Shown: in pieces, positions 35,747 to 45,214 of the stretch
How the letters are laid out: each line of letters opens with the position of its first letter
Numbering within the stretch: position 1 is the first letter of the stretch
From: Limimaricola cinnabarinus LL-001
GTDB taxonomy: Bacteria > Pseudomonadota > Alphaproteobacteria > Rhodobacterales > Rhodobacteraceae
Reading direction: 5' to 3'
Length of the DNA stretch: 45,214 nt
Assembly: GCF_000466965.1 (NCBI RefSeq)
Contig: NZ_BATB01000026.1
Coordinates: 1-45,214 of the forward strand
Made by a program: the position numbers and the translations under genes
The notes under the pieces: model-generated
Told to the model about the DNA's origin: nothing
The model's input: only the letters and a program-made list of their open reading frames with translations
Database searches by the model: none

Positions 35747-36279
35747 CCGTCGTCTCCTTAACCGCGGGTGACTGCCCCGCCTCGTTGCTCGAACCGCCCT
35801 GCCCGTCCCGCGCCGAGACGCGGGTCGCACCATCCGGTGCCGACTTCGGCAGAGAGCTCATCGATGTGCTGCTGTTGTCCCCCCAGGACCACTTGCAGAC
35901 GCTCTTGATCCAACCACCCCCGGCGGACCGCCCTCATCGGGCCTGGACCATAATTATCCCGCCCAAGGCGGGGGACAAATAGAAAAGTGTCTGAAAAATG
36001 TTGCGATGTAGGCCATGATCCGAAAATCCCGCAGCAGATTGCGGCGATCCTGCCCTACATTGTTAAGAAAAGCGAAACCATTCTGTCGCATACACGGCTG
36101 CGACTCGGGTGTTTTCTGGGGGAACGGCGTCATCTCGCCGTTCATTGCGCGGTATCAGTGGACAATCCGGTGGCGCGGCGTTGCCGCCGCCTTCCACCGG
36201 GTTGCCCATTTTTGGCCGCAATCTTCGTTGCCGATCCGCAATCAGTTTCGGCATTCGATCCGGATTGTGCCGATGTGGC
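35747..36279. other. Long intergenic region upstream of the RTX-Hint gene
   Basis: About 530 nt without a supportable gene and with lower GC than its surroundings from about 35950 to 36250. It contains the RTX leader and candidate promoter, a weak ATGTAGG/CCTACAT inverted repeat (36006 and 36055) and a small AACGGCG/CGCCGTT hairpin at 36123-36142. Short open frames here have no plausible start sites or recognisable product. Confidence 0.5.
35951..35978 (-). promoter_or_regulatory. Possible promoter of the RTX-Hint gene
   Basis: Minus-strand TTGTCC (35978-35973) and TAATTA (35956-35951) with a 16-nt spacer that itself contains a CCCGCC/GGCGGG hairpin. It would give a leader of about 200 nt. 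Based on sequence likeness only. Confidence 0.35.
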
Positions 36280-36311
36280 GGGGGTTTGGCGCCTTCAGCC
36301 GCCGAACCCCC
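36280..36311 (-). terminator. Hairpin overlapping the DUF1190 stop codon
   Basis: Arms of 12 bp (GGGGGTTTGGCG and CGCCGAACCCCC, one G-T pair) around an 8-nt loop that contains the stop codon at 36295-36297. There is no T run on the minus strand, so it may be an RNA 3'-end stabiliser or a weak terminator. Confidence 0.45.
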
Positions 36312-36900
36312 GGGCCCCTGTGGCGGTCCGCGCCGCGCCAAAGCCACCCGTCCGGCCCACGGTTGCCCGGGTCATCGGCGCGGCGGTGCGGGTCGAGGGT
36401 CCGGCATTGTAGGCATTGGGCGACAGCGTGGTGCTGCCGCTCGCACGGTTGAGCACTGTGCCGCCCGGCGTGGCGAAACCGCCGGAGGAGCGCCCGTAGA
36501 AGGGCTGCGCCCGCGCGCCCCTCCCACCCAGCATGTTGCCCAGCAGATAGCCCGCCATCAGCGGCAGGAACACCGATCCGCCGCCGCCGGGGCGTTCCTC
36601 GACCATGCATTCGCCGCCATGCTCGGCCTCGCACAAGGCTTGATCGTCATAGCGGGGCGCGGTTTCGACATGCGCCTCGAGCGCCTCGCCGAAGCCGCTT
36701 TCGCAGCTTTCCTCGGTGACCCATGTCCCCGGGCCCGCGGCGGCCTCGAGACAGGCGTCGAGCGTCGGGAACGCGGCGGAGGGCACGTCCTCGTCGCGGC
36801 AGGCGGCGAGCGTGAAGGCGGTGGCCCCGACAAGCGCGAGGCGAACGTGGCGCGAGCGTTTGCGCGGGGCGGCGGGGCTCCGGGGGCTGGCGATGGTCAT
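36295..36900 (-). CDS. DUF1190 (YgiB-like) lipoprotein
   Basis: A 201-residue protein with a basic N-terminus, hydrophobic segment and lipobox LAAC near residue 34, then DUF1190 features: paired Cys segments (TLDACLEA; EESCESGFG; ALCEAEHGGECM), FLPLMAGYLLGNMLGG and a low-complexity Gly/Ser/Thr/Arg tail (PFYGRSSGGFATPGG). It lies 22 nt downstream of the YgiC-like gene, matching the ygiB-ygiC pairing of E. coli in reversed order. The role is unknown; envelope stress is often suggested. Confidence 0.85.
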   Translation of the reverse strand: MTIASPRSPAAPRKRSRHVRLALVGATAFTLAACRDEDVPSAAFPTLDACLEAAAGPGTWVTEESCESGFGEALEAHVETAPRYDDQALCEAEHGGECMVEERPGGGGSVFLPLMAGYLLGNMLGGRGARAQPFYGRSSGGFATPGGTVLNRASGSTTLSPNAYNAGPSTRTAAPMTRATVGRTGGFGAARTATGARGFGG

Positions 36901-36922
36901 GGCGGTCTCCTCCTCGTGCGGG

Positions 36923-38097
36923 TCAGGCGCGAATGAAATGCGGCTTGAAGCGGCTCAGGTCTCGGGTGATGCGGCCACGATCCTCGCGCAGCCCCATGGC
37001 GACACAGGTCTCTCCCACGACCCATGCACCCACGACCGGGTACATGCCGTCGAAGACCGGTAGCGGATGATAGGCCTGCAGGACCGCCGGGTGGTTCTCA
37101 TAGCTGCGGTCGGGCGACGCTTCCGTCCCTTGGGGCGTCACGATGTCAATGCTCGACCCCTCGCGCGAAAAGAGCGGCTTTCGCACATGCCCCCCCGAGA
37201 GCGCCGCGCGGGCGGCGGCGCCGTCGGCCTCGTCCTCGAAATAGGCGGGCAGCAGGTTCGGGTGGCCCTCGAACAGCCGCCACAACACCGGCAGGATCCC
37301 CTTGTTCGACAGGATCGCCTTCCATGGCGGCTCCAGAAAATGGCAGCGCGCGCCAGGCAATGCTTGGGCGAAATCGTCGCGCAGCATGTCCTCCCACGGA
37401 TAAAGCTTGAACATCGCGCCGATCACCCGGCCCTCGCCATCCGCGAACTGCCCTGCATCGGTCAGGCCGATCTCGGGGATCGGCACGAAATGCGCCCCAA
37501 GCCCCGCCTCGCGCGCGGCCCAGGCCATGTATTCGGTGGTGGCGTAATCCTCGGGGTCATCGGGAAAACAGGCGAAATGCACGTCGTGTCGCGGGCGAAT
37601 ATTTCGGCCAGCCGCGCCACCAGCGCCTCGTGCAGCCCGTTGAACTGGTCCGTGCCCTGGGGCAGCCGCCCCGCCCCGACCATGTCTTCGAGCCACTGCC
37701 ACTGGAACGCGGCACTCTCATACAAGGCGGTCGGCGTGTCGGCGTTGTATTCCAAAAGCTTGGCCGGACCCTCGCCGTCATGGGCGAGATCGAAGCGGCC
37801 ATAGAGCTCGGGCTCGCCCGCCTCCCACGAGGCCGCGATCATCGCGCGCGCGCCGGGCGGGATCGCGAGGCGGTCCATCAAGTCCTCCGAGCGTAGCACG
37901 TGATCCACCGCCTCGCGGCACAGCCCGTGCAATTCGGTCGCGGGGTCCTCGATCATGTCCTCGACCTCGGAGAGATCGAAGGCATAGACCGTCTCCTCGT
38001 CCCAATAGGGTTCGCCATGCATGTGATGAAACGTGAACCCGGCCTCGCGGGCCTTTTCCTTGAGATCGGGTCGGGCCCCCGTGGCGATGCGCTGCAT
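36923..38097 (-). CDS. Glutathionylspermidine synthase family protein (YgiC/YjfC-like), frameshifted
   Basis: An ATP-grasp family protein of about 391 residues (corrected). ATFHHMHGEP-like opening (GFTFHHMHGEPYWDEET), LLEYNADTPTALYE and, in the second half, EPPWKAILSNKGILPVLW and SREGSSIDI are typical of the synthetase domain. It lacks the amidase domain of full Gss, as YgiC does. The frame is broken at 37585; one extra base gives IFARDTDVHFACFPDD. The peptide-polyamine substrate is not established for this subgroup. It is followed by the DUF1190 gene. Confidence 0.88.
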
Positions 38098-38212
38098 GGT
38101 CTGTCCTCCGGCGCGCGATCGGGCGCGCCTGGGGGACCTAGCGCGCATGGCGCATGCGGGCCAGCCCCCCAGAACCGTTCGGGGGCAGTTCTCGGGAGAT
38201 CGTGAGGATCGC

Positions 38213-38297
38213 TGGTGCCGGTGGGGGGACTCGAACCCCCACGCCTTGTGGGCGGCGGATTTTGAATCCGCTGCGTCTACCGTTCCGCCACACCGGC
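38213..38297 (-). tRNA. tRNA-Leu (anticodon CAA)
   Basis: An 85-nt class II tRNA including encoded CCA. Acceptor arms GCCGGTG and CACCGGC pair; the anticodon stem GCGGA/TCCGC encloses TTCAAAA with anticodon CAA; a long variable arm follows, and the T arm has GGTTCGAGTCC. No integrase gene or repeated 3' end is seen next to it. Confidence 0.95.
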
Positions 38298-38342
38298 CAG
38301 CGCAATCCGAATAGACCGCGCCCGCGATCTCGTCAACGTGGG

Positions 38343-39200
38343 TCAGAGGCGATCCGCGGCAAAGGTGTCGCAGGCGGCGACGCTGCCCCGCTCATAGCCG
38401 GTGGCGAACCAGCGCTGCCGCTGTTCGGAAGTGCCGTGGGTGAAGCTATCGGGCCGCACCGTGCGCCCGGCCTCGCGTTGCAGCGTGTCGTCGCCGATCT
38501 GCGCGGCGGCGTTCATCGCCTCTTCCACATCCCCCGGTTCGAGCGATCCGAAGCGGGCTTCGGCGCGGCGCGCCCAGATGCCGGAGAAGCAATCGGCCTG
38601 AAGCTCGATGCGCACCGACAGCGCGTTCGATGTCGCCTCGTCGCTGCGCTGGCGCACGGCGTTGACCTCGCCCAGCACACCGATCTCGTTCTGAACGTGG
38701 TGGGCAACCTCATGCGCCACCACATAGGCGGCGGCGAAATCACCCCCCGCGCCGAGCTGCCGCTCGAGCGTCGTGAAGAACGCCGTATCGAGGAAGATCC
38801 GCTCTTCGGGCGGGCAATAGAACGGCCCCGTGGCAGCCGAGGCACCGCCGCAAGCCGATTGCGTCGCCCCCTTGAACAGCACCAGTTCGGCCGGATCATA
38901 GGTCGCGCCGATCTCACGTTCGAAGATGTCGGCCCAGATCTCCTCGGTGTCGGCGAGGGTGACCGAGACGAACTGCGCGGCCTCCTCGTCGGCCGCGGTG
39001 ATCTCGCCGCCGCCTTGCTGCATCTGCCCGTCATTCAGCAAGGGCGTCAGGTCCACCCCGAGAAAATAGCCGACGACCACCACGGCCAGCAGCCCGAATC
39101 CGCCGGCTCCGCCGATTGCCGCGCCGCGCCCGCTTCGCCCACCGCCTGAGCGCCGCCGGTCAATGATGTTGCCGCTGCCCCGGCGTCCGCGCCATTTCAT
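38343..39200 (-). CDS. Neutral zinc metallopeptidase (YpfJ-like)
   Basis: A 285-residue protein: Gly/Arg-rich cytoplasmic start (KWRGRRGSGNIIDRRR), one membrane helix (FGLLAVVVVGYFLGVDL) and a periplasmic domain with the zinc motif VVAHEVAHHVQNEIG near residue 165. QADCFSGIWARRAE follows, with the third ligand region. The family is found widely as an uncharacterised zinc peptidase. AAGGAG lies 9 nt before the start at 39200. Divergent from the YqaA-type gene. Confidence 0.9.
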   Translation of the reverse strand: MKWRGRRGSGNIIDRRRSGGGRSGRGAAIGGAGGFGLLAVVVVGYFLGVDLTPLLNDGQMQQGGGEITAADEEAAQFVSVTLADTEEIWADIFEREIGATYDPAELVLFKGATQSACGGASAATGPFYCPPEERIFLDTAFFTTLERQLGAGGDFAAAYVVAHEVAHHVQNEIGVLGEVNAVRQRSDEATSNALSVRIELQADCFSGIWARRAEARFGSLEPGDVEEAMNAAAQIGDDTLQREAGRTVRPDSFTHGTSEQRQRWFATGYERGSVAACDTFAADRL

Positions 39201-39293
39201 GTCATCGTTCTCCTTCGTGGGCGAATGCCCGGTTGACCCCGCGACGGGGCCGTGTTCCTGAACAGGGGACGTTTCACAGGTGATGCGGGTTCC

Positions 39294-39872
39294 ATGCTGC
39301 GCCGTTTCTATGACATGACGATCTCTCTGGCGGGCCACCGCCATGCCCTTCCGGCCCTCGGCGCGGTGAGCTTTGCCGAATCCTCGGTGTTCCCGATTCC
39401 GCCGGACGCGCTGATGATCCCGATGATCCTCGCGCGACCGCGCCGGGCCTGGCTGATCGCGCTGGTCTGCACGGTGACTTCTGTCGCGGGAGCACTGCTT
39501 GGCTATTGGATCGGCGCCGCGCTGTTCGACAGCGTCGGGCAATGGGTGCTCGACCTCTATGGCAAGGCTGAGAAATTCGAGGCATTCAAGCTCAAATACA
39601 ACGACTGGGGCGCTTGGGCCGTGCTGATCGCCGGTGTCACGCCCTTCCCTTTCAAGGTCATCACCATCGCCTCCGGCGTGACGGGGCTGTCGCTGCCGGT
39701 GTTCATCCTGTCGTCGATCGTGGCGCGGGCGGCGCGGTTCTTCCTCGTCGCGGCGATCCTGCGTTATTTCGGCGACCCGGCGCGCGACTTCATCGAACGC
39801 CGCCTCGGGCTGGTCTTCACGGTGTTCTGCGCCATGCTCTTCGCCGGGTTTTACGCAACGAGGTATCTGTGA
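39294..39872 (+). CDS. YqaA/DedA-type (SNARE-associated) membrane protein
   Basis: A 192-residue protein with four or five hydrophobic segments. SFAESSVFPIPPDALMIPM near residue 27 and TPFPFKVITIASGVTG near residue 113 are the re-entrant loop motifs of the VTT/DedA superfamily, whose members are lipid scramblase-like. Start 39294 is the best placed ATG. The TGA overlaps the dsbB GTG by four bases, so the two are coupled. Confidence 0.9.
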   Translation: MLRRFYDMTISLAGHRHALPALGAVSFAESSVFPIPPDALMIPMILARPRRAWLIALVCTVTSVAGALLGYWIGAALFDSVGQWVLDLYGKAEKFEAFKLKYNDWGAWAVLIAGVTPFPFKVITIASGVTGLSLPVFILSSIVARAARFFLVAAILRYFGDPARDFIERRLGLVFTVFCAMLFAGFYATRYL

Positions 39873-40327
39873 GCCGCTATCTGACCGTCCTTCTCGCCAC
39901 GCTCGGCTCCGCCGCGCTTCTGGGCGGGGCCTTCCTCTTTCAGGCCTTCGGCTATCCGCCTTGCGCGATGTGCATCTGGCAACGCTGGCCGCATGGCATC
40001 GCCATCGCGGTGGGCCTGATCGCGCTGGTGCTGCCGGGCCGCGTTCTTCCCCTGCTGGGCGCGCTGGCTGCCACGACCACCGCCGCGATCGGCGTCTATC
40101 ACACCGGTGTCGAGCGCGACTGGTGGGAAGGCCCGTCGAGCTGCACCGGCACAGGCGAAAGCCTCGGTTCGCTCAAGGGCGGCGATCTGCTCGCCACCGA
40201 CGGGCCGCGGCTGGTGATGTGCGATGTGGTGAGCTGGGAGTTGCTCGGCCTGTCGATGGCAAGCTGGAACGCTCTGTTCTCGGCCGTGCTCGTCGTGCTG
40301 TGGATCTCCGCGCTGCGCCGCAGCTGA
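39869..40327 (+). CDS. dsbB: Disulfide bond formation protein B
   Basis: A 152-residue inner-membrane protein with four helices that reoxidises DsbA with quinone. The first active pair is in GYPPCAMCIWQRWPHG after helix 1 and the second pair is formed by Cys in GPSSCTGTG and VMCDVV. The start is GTG at 39869 inside the previous gene's stop. No dsbA is next to it, although a cytoplasmic DsbA-fold gene lies far away at 22378. Confidence 0.92.
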   Translation: MSRYLTVLLATLGSAALLGGAFLFQAFGYPPCAMCIWQRWPHGIAIAVGLIALVLPGRVLPLLGALAATTTAAIGVYHTGVERDWWEGPSSCTGTGESLGSLKGGDLLATDGPRLVMCDVVSWELLGLSMASWNALFSAVLVVLWISALRRS

Positions 40328-40385
40328 GAGGGCGACCCGAGGAAACCCCTTGCCCGCCCCCGCGCTGCCGCGCCATGATCCGCGC

Positions 40386-41308
40386 ATGACAGATTGCATC
40401 CTCATCGGCGCCCTGTGGACTGCGGCAAACGACGCCGCGGCTGCCTCATGGGCCCCGACGCCTACCGCACCGCCGGTCTTGCCGAGGCGCTTGCCTCGCT
40501 GGGTCACGGGGTCATTGATATCGGCAACGTCGCCCCCGACCGGGTCGAGGTGGCGCCGCCCCGCAACGGCGTGATCCACGAGCTGGCGCTCAACGTCGGC
40601 TGGACCGCCGCGCTGATGCGCACGGCGCGCGAGCAGGCGACCAATGGCTTTCCGATCTTCATGGGCGGCGACCACGCGCTGTCGCTGGGTTCGGTCGCGG
40701 GCATGGCCGCATATGCCAAGGATGTCGGGCGCCCGCTCTTCGTGCTCTGGCTCGACGCGCATAGCGATTTCCACACGCCCGACAGCACCACTACCGGCAA
40801 CTTGCACGGCACGCCGCTAGGCTATGTGACGGGCCGCGAAGGTTTTGACGCCTTCCCGTCCCTGCCCGCCACGGTCCCGGTCAGTCAGGTCGGCATGATC
40901 GGCCTGCGCAGCGTCGATCCCGAGGAGCGCGCCGCGCTCGAGGATGGTGATGCAACGCTGGTGGACATGCGCATGATCGACGAGATCGGCATCGCGCGCC
41001 CCCTGTCGGAGTTCCTCGAAAAAGTGCAATCGGCCAACGGCCTGCTGCACGTATCGCTCGACGTCGATTTTCTCGATCCGGCGGCGGCCCCTGCGGTCGG
41101 CACCACGGTCCCGGGCGGAGCAACGGTGCGCGAGGCGCATTTGGCGATGGAGATGCTCTCCGACAGCGGCCTCGTCGCCTCGCTCGACCTCGTGGAGTTG
41201 AACCCTTCGCTCGACGAGCGCGGCCGCACCGCCGCGCTGATGGTGGAACTTGCGGCCTCGCTCATGGGCCGCCGCGTCTTCGACCGGCCGACACCGCGCG
41301 GTCTCTGA
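40386..41308 (+). CDS. rocF: Arginase, frameshifted near the start
   Basis: Hydrolyses arginine to ornithine and urea. Manganese ligands are visible in MGGDHALSLG, WLDAHSDFHT and SLDVDFLDP, and TTGNLHGTPLGY marks arginase, not agmatinase. As given, the frame from ATG 40386 shifts after CILIGA; restoring one C in the CCC at 40411-40413 gives GAPVDCGKRRRGCLMGP and a 307-residue protein. Without the repair no good start exists in the main frame. The enzyme suits a pathway with arginine as nitrogen source; urease is not in the window. Confidence 0.92.
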
Positions 41309-41339
41309 GGCTACTTCATTCCCAAGATACTCCGGGGGT

Positions 41340-41358
41340 CCGGGGGCAGCGCCCCCGG
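41340..41358. repeat. GC-rich hairpin between rocF and usg
   Basis: CCGGGGGC, a 3-nt loop and GCCCCCGG, preceded by TTCCCAAGATACTCCGGGGG. From memory, near-identical intergenic sequences recur in Rhodobacterales genomes; only one copy is in this window. It lies between two convergent genes and has no T run. Confidence 0.5.
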
Positions 41359-41366
41359 GCGCATCC

Positions 41367-41642
41367 TCAGTGATAATGAAACTCGCCCGTCACGTTGCGC
41401 CATTCGCCGGGCGAGATCATCTTGCGATGGGTGAAGCGCACCGAGTGCAACGGTCCTTCGATCTCGTCTTGCCAGAACTCGATGAACTCGAAGAGTTTCG
41501 GGTGGTCCGGGGCGAGGTCGTACTCCTGCCAGACAAAGCTGTTGAGCACGTGTCTGTAGTCCGGCATCCGGTAGAACAGTTCGGCCGTGGTGAGGCCGTA
41601 GCCCCTGAGCATCAACTCGGTTTCCGAGGGATTTGCGGGCAT
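41367..41642 (-). CDS. usg: Usg family protein
   Basis: A 91-residue protein matching the Usg family of alphaproteobacteria: LMLRGYGLTTAELFYRMPD, FVWQEYDLAPDHPKL and RFTHRKMISPGEW. The old name comes from a gene upstream of trpF in other species; the biochemical role is not known. It stands alone here, convergent with arginase. Confidence 0.9.
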   Translation of the reverse strand: MPANPSETELMLRGYGLTTAELFYRMPDYRHVLNSFVWQEYDLAPDHPKLFEFIEFWQDEIEGPLHSVRFTHRKMISPGEWRNVTGEFHYH

Positions 41643-41772
41643 GAAATGGCTCCTGCATGGCGCGCGGGCTTGACCCCGCAGTTTGATTCCAGCTTAGAAC
41701 CGTGAAAAGTCAATTATCCCAGATTGTTAGCCACGTGCATCGGCGGCTGCCAGCGGGCGGCGGCATCCTCTG

Positions 41773-41802
41773 TTGCGCCCCATATGGCGCGGGTGCTATA
41801 GG
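41773..41802 (+). promoter_or_regulatory. Possible gyrA promoter
   Basis: TTGCGC (41773-41778) and TATAGG (41797-41802) with an 18-nt spacer, 47 nt before the gyrA start. The tract ACAATATATAG follows at 41811. Based on likeness only. Confidence 0.4.
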
Positions 41803-41849
41803 TTTGGCTCACAATATATAGCAGTCACAAGACAGCAGGCTTTCCCCCC

Positions 41850-44614
<2,765 letters not shown>

Positions 44615-44663
44615 AACAACGCCCCGTCCGGACCACCGTGGCTCATTCCGGAATATGGGACAC

Positions 44664-44695
44664 CGCGCCCCGGAAACAATGTGTTTTCGGGCGCG
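44664..44695 (+). terminator. Possible gyrA terminator hairpin
   Basis: CGCGCCC and GGGCGCG outer arms, extended by GGAAACA/TGTTTTC with one offset, 50 nt past gyrA. The downstream T content is low (CTCGTTTGG), so activity is uncertain. Confidence 0.4.
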
Positions 44696-44722
44696 ATCTC
44701 GTTTGGTGATGATGCGGGTCGT

Positions 44723-45214
44723 TCAATAGGTTGGGACGACGGGAATCTTGCTCTCGTTCAGGCTCTTGAGGACCTGACCAAAATCCCGGTCCATGAGGAG
44801 CTGAGGCCCGACCAGCTCCCGCTCCACCTCGCGTGCGAGCTGAGAAGTGTTTCCAGCTAACGTCAAGAAGCTGCCCCATTTTTCGCTCTTGTCGAAGATC
44901 TTTCGAGTTCCATCCGGAGACATGAGAGCTTCAGCTTGCGAACGATTGGCCGCCAACTGATTCAGGAAAGCACTGATCCCTGAAAGGATTGCCAAGTCTC
45001 TCGCAACATGGCGCCCAATCACATGGGACGGGCAGTGAAAAACTACGCTGGCAATGTCATAGCTGCTGATTGACAAGTCTTTTTGACTGTCTGCGCTGAG
45101 ATTCTTCAGCAATCGTATGGCCATCTTCGCGCCGTCATCGGTTTCCTTTCCCTTTTGGTCAATGTGGTGCCGGAACAAAAAGGGATAGTTGCGATGGGCG
45201 CTGTTGCACATATC
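44723..45214 (-). CDS. Partial gene of unknown function, lower GC, open to right edge
   Basis: The C-terminal 163 or more residues of a protein that reads through the window edge. It is largely helical in character, with RLLKNLSADSQKDLSISSYD and ASVVFHCPSHVIGRHVARDL. The 'RLLKNL..D....ISSYDIA' pattern reminds me of the helical C-terminal domain of some bacterial nucleotidyltransferases, but the catalytic half would lie outside the window and I cannot confirm it. GC is clearly lower than in gyrA and codons are less biased, which suggests recent acquisition. An internal ATG at 45211 is not necessarily the start. Confidence 0.65.
   Translation of the reverse strand, partial: DMCNSAHRNYPFLFRHHIDQKGKETDDGAKMAIRLLKNLSADSQKDLSISSYDIASVVFHCPSHVIGRHVARDLAILSGISAFLNQLAANRSQAEALMSPDGTRKIFDKSEKWGSFLTLAGNTSQLAREVERELVGPQLLMDRDFGQVLKSLNESKIPVVPTY

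Noticed and set aside
33311..35761. An 816-codon open frame antisense to the RTX-Hint gene with repetitive Val/Ala/Ile-rich sequence
   Set aside because: The repeats are the reverse reading of Asp/Gly-rich nonapeptides. The sense strand has a good ribosome site, terminator and domain order.
36123..36142. AACGGCG/CGCCGTT hairpin as a terminator
   Set aside because: No T run on either strand and no gene ends nearby in a suitable direction.
38213..38297. tRNA-Leu as integration site of a genomic island
   Set aside because: No integrase, no duplicated tRNA 3' end and no composition change on either side.

Overview
The window reads as chromosomal DNA of a GC-rich alphaproteobacterium, most likely a marine or roseobacter-type member of the Rhodobacterales. 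The reasons are gene content and style: high GC, dense ATGA/GTGA stop-start overlaps, a porphobilinogen synthase of the metal-independent Rhodobacter type, class II DAHP synthase, a Usg protein, an RTX-Hint protein and a small 'SufBCD-component'-like membrane protein. This assignment rests on remembered family features, not on a search.

Layout. 88-3139: a redox cassette (DoxX membrane protein, NADPH-dependent FMN/quinone reductase, FAD-dependent pyridine nucleotide oxidoreductase) divergent from a LysR regulator, with a candidate operator between them. 3337-4008: a decayed IS3-family element. 4093-6682: class II DAHP synthase and a GlxA/AraC-type regulator. 6823-12344: a complete branched-chain amino acid ABC transporter operon with an extra small periplasmic protein gene inside it. 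12424-14356: a HupE/UreJ-type membrane protein and a DUF4198 periplasmic protein transcribed divergently from start codons that share the same CATG. 14389-16191: pseudouridine catabolism (kinase and glycosidase). 16290-18823: DUF502 membrane protein, then a coupled hydroxybutyrate dehydrogenase/patatin pair. 19188-23021: an orphan YejA-like binding protein, a 42-residue lipoprotein, a CsbD-like acidic protein, an XRE-cupin regulator and a FrnE-type DsbA-fold protein. 23018-28916: Mfd followed by a glycan/lipid A modification trio (GT2, LABN, GT39). 28964-33283: membrane protein, HemB, SYLF lipoprotein, DUF2254, MobA-like nucleotidyltransferase. 33317-35746: an 809-residue RTX protein ending in a Hint domain. 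36295-38097: a DUF1190/YgiC pair. 38213-38297: tRNA-Leu(CAA). 38343-41642: zinc metallopeptidase, YqaA-type membrane protein, DsbB, arginase, Usg. 41850-44614: GyrA. 44723-45214: a partial, lower-GC gene of unknown function running off the right edge.

The most important quality point is that ten genes, including gyrA and mfd, are each broken by one or two single-base deletions (twelve in all), nearly all of one G or C in a short G/C run or pair. Every one is repaired by restoring one base. I read these as sequencing/assembly errors, not pseudogenes, and give corrected gene extents.

I do not see a clear new defence, mobile or biosynthetic system. The best leads for something undescribed are the extra periplasmic protein in the liv operon, the HupE-DUF4198 divergent pair, an orphan strong minus-strand terminator at 18984-19011 with no annotated gene feeding it, the 42-residue lipoprotein coupled to yejA, and the partial gene at the right edge.
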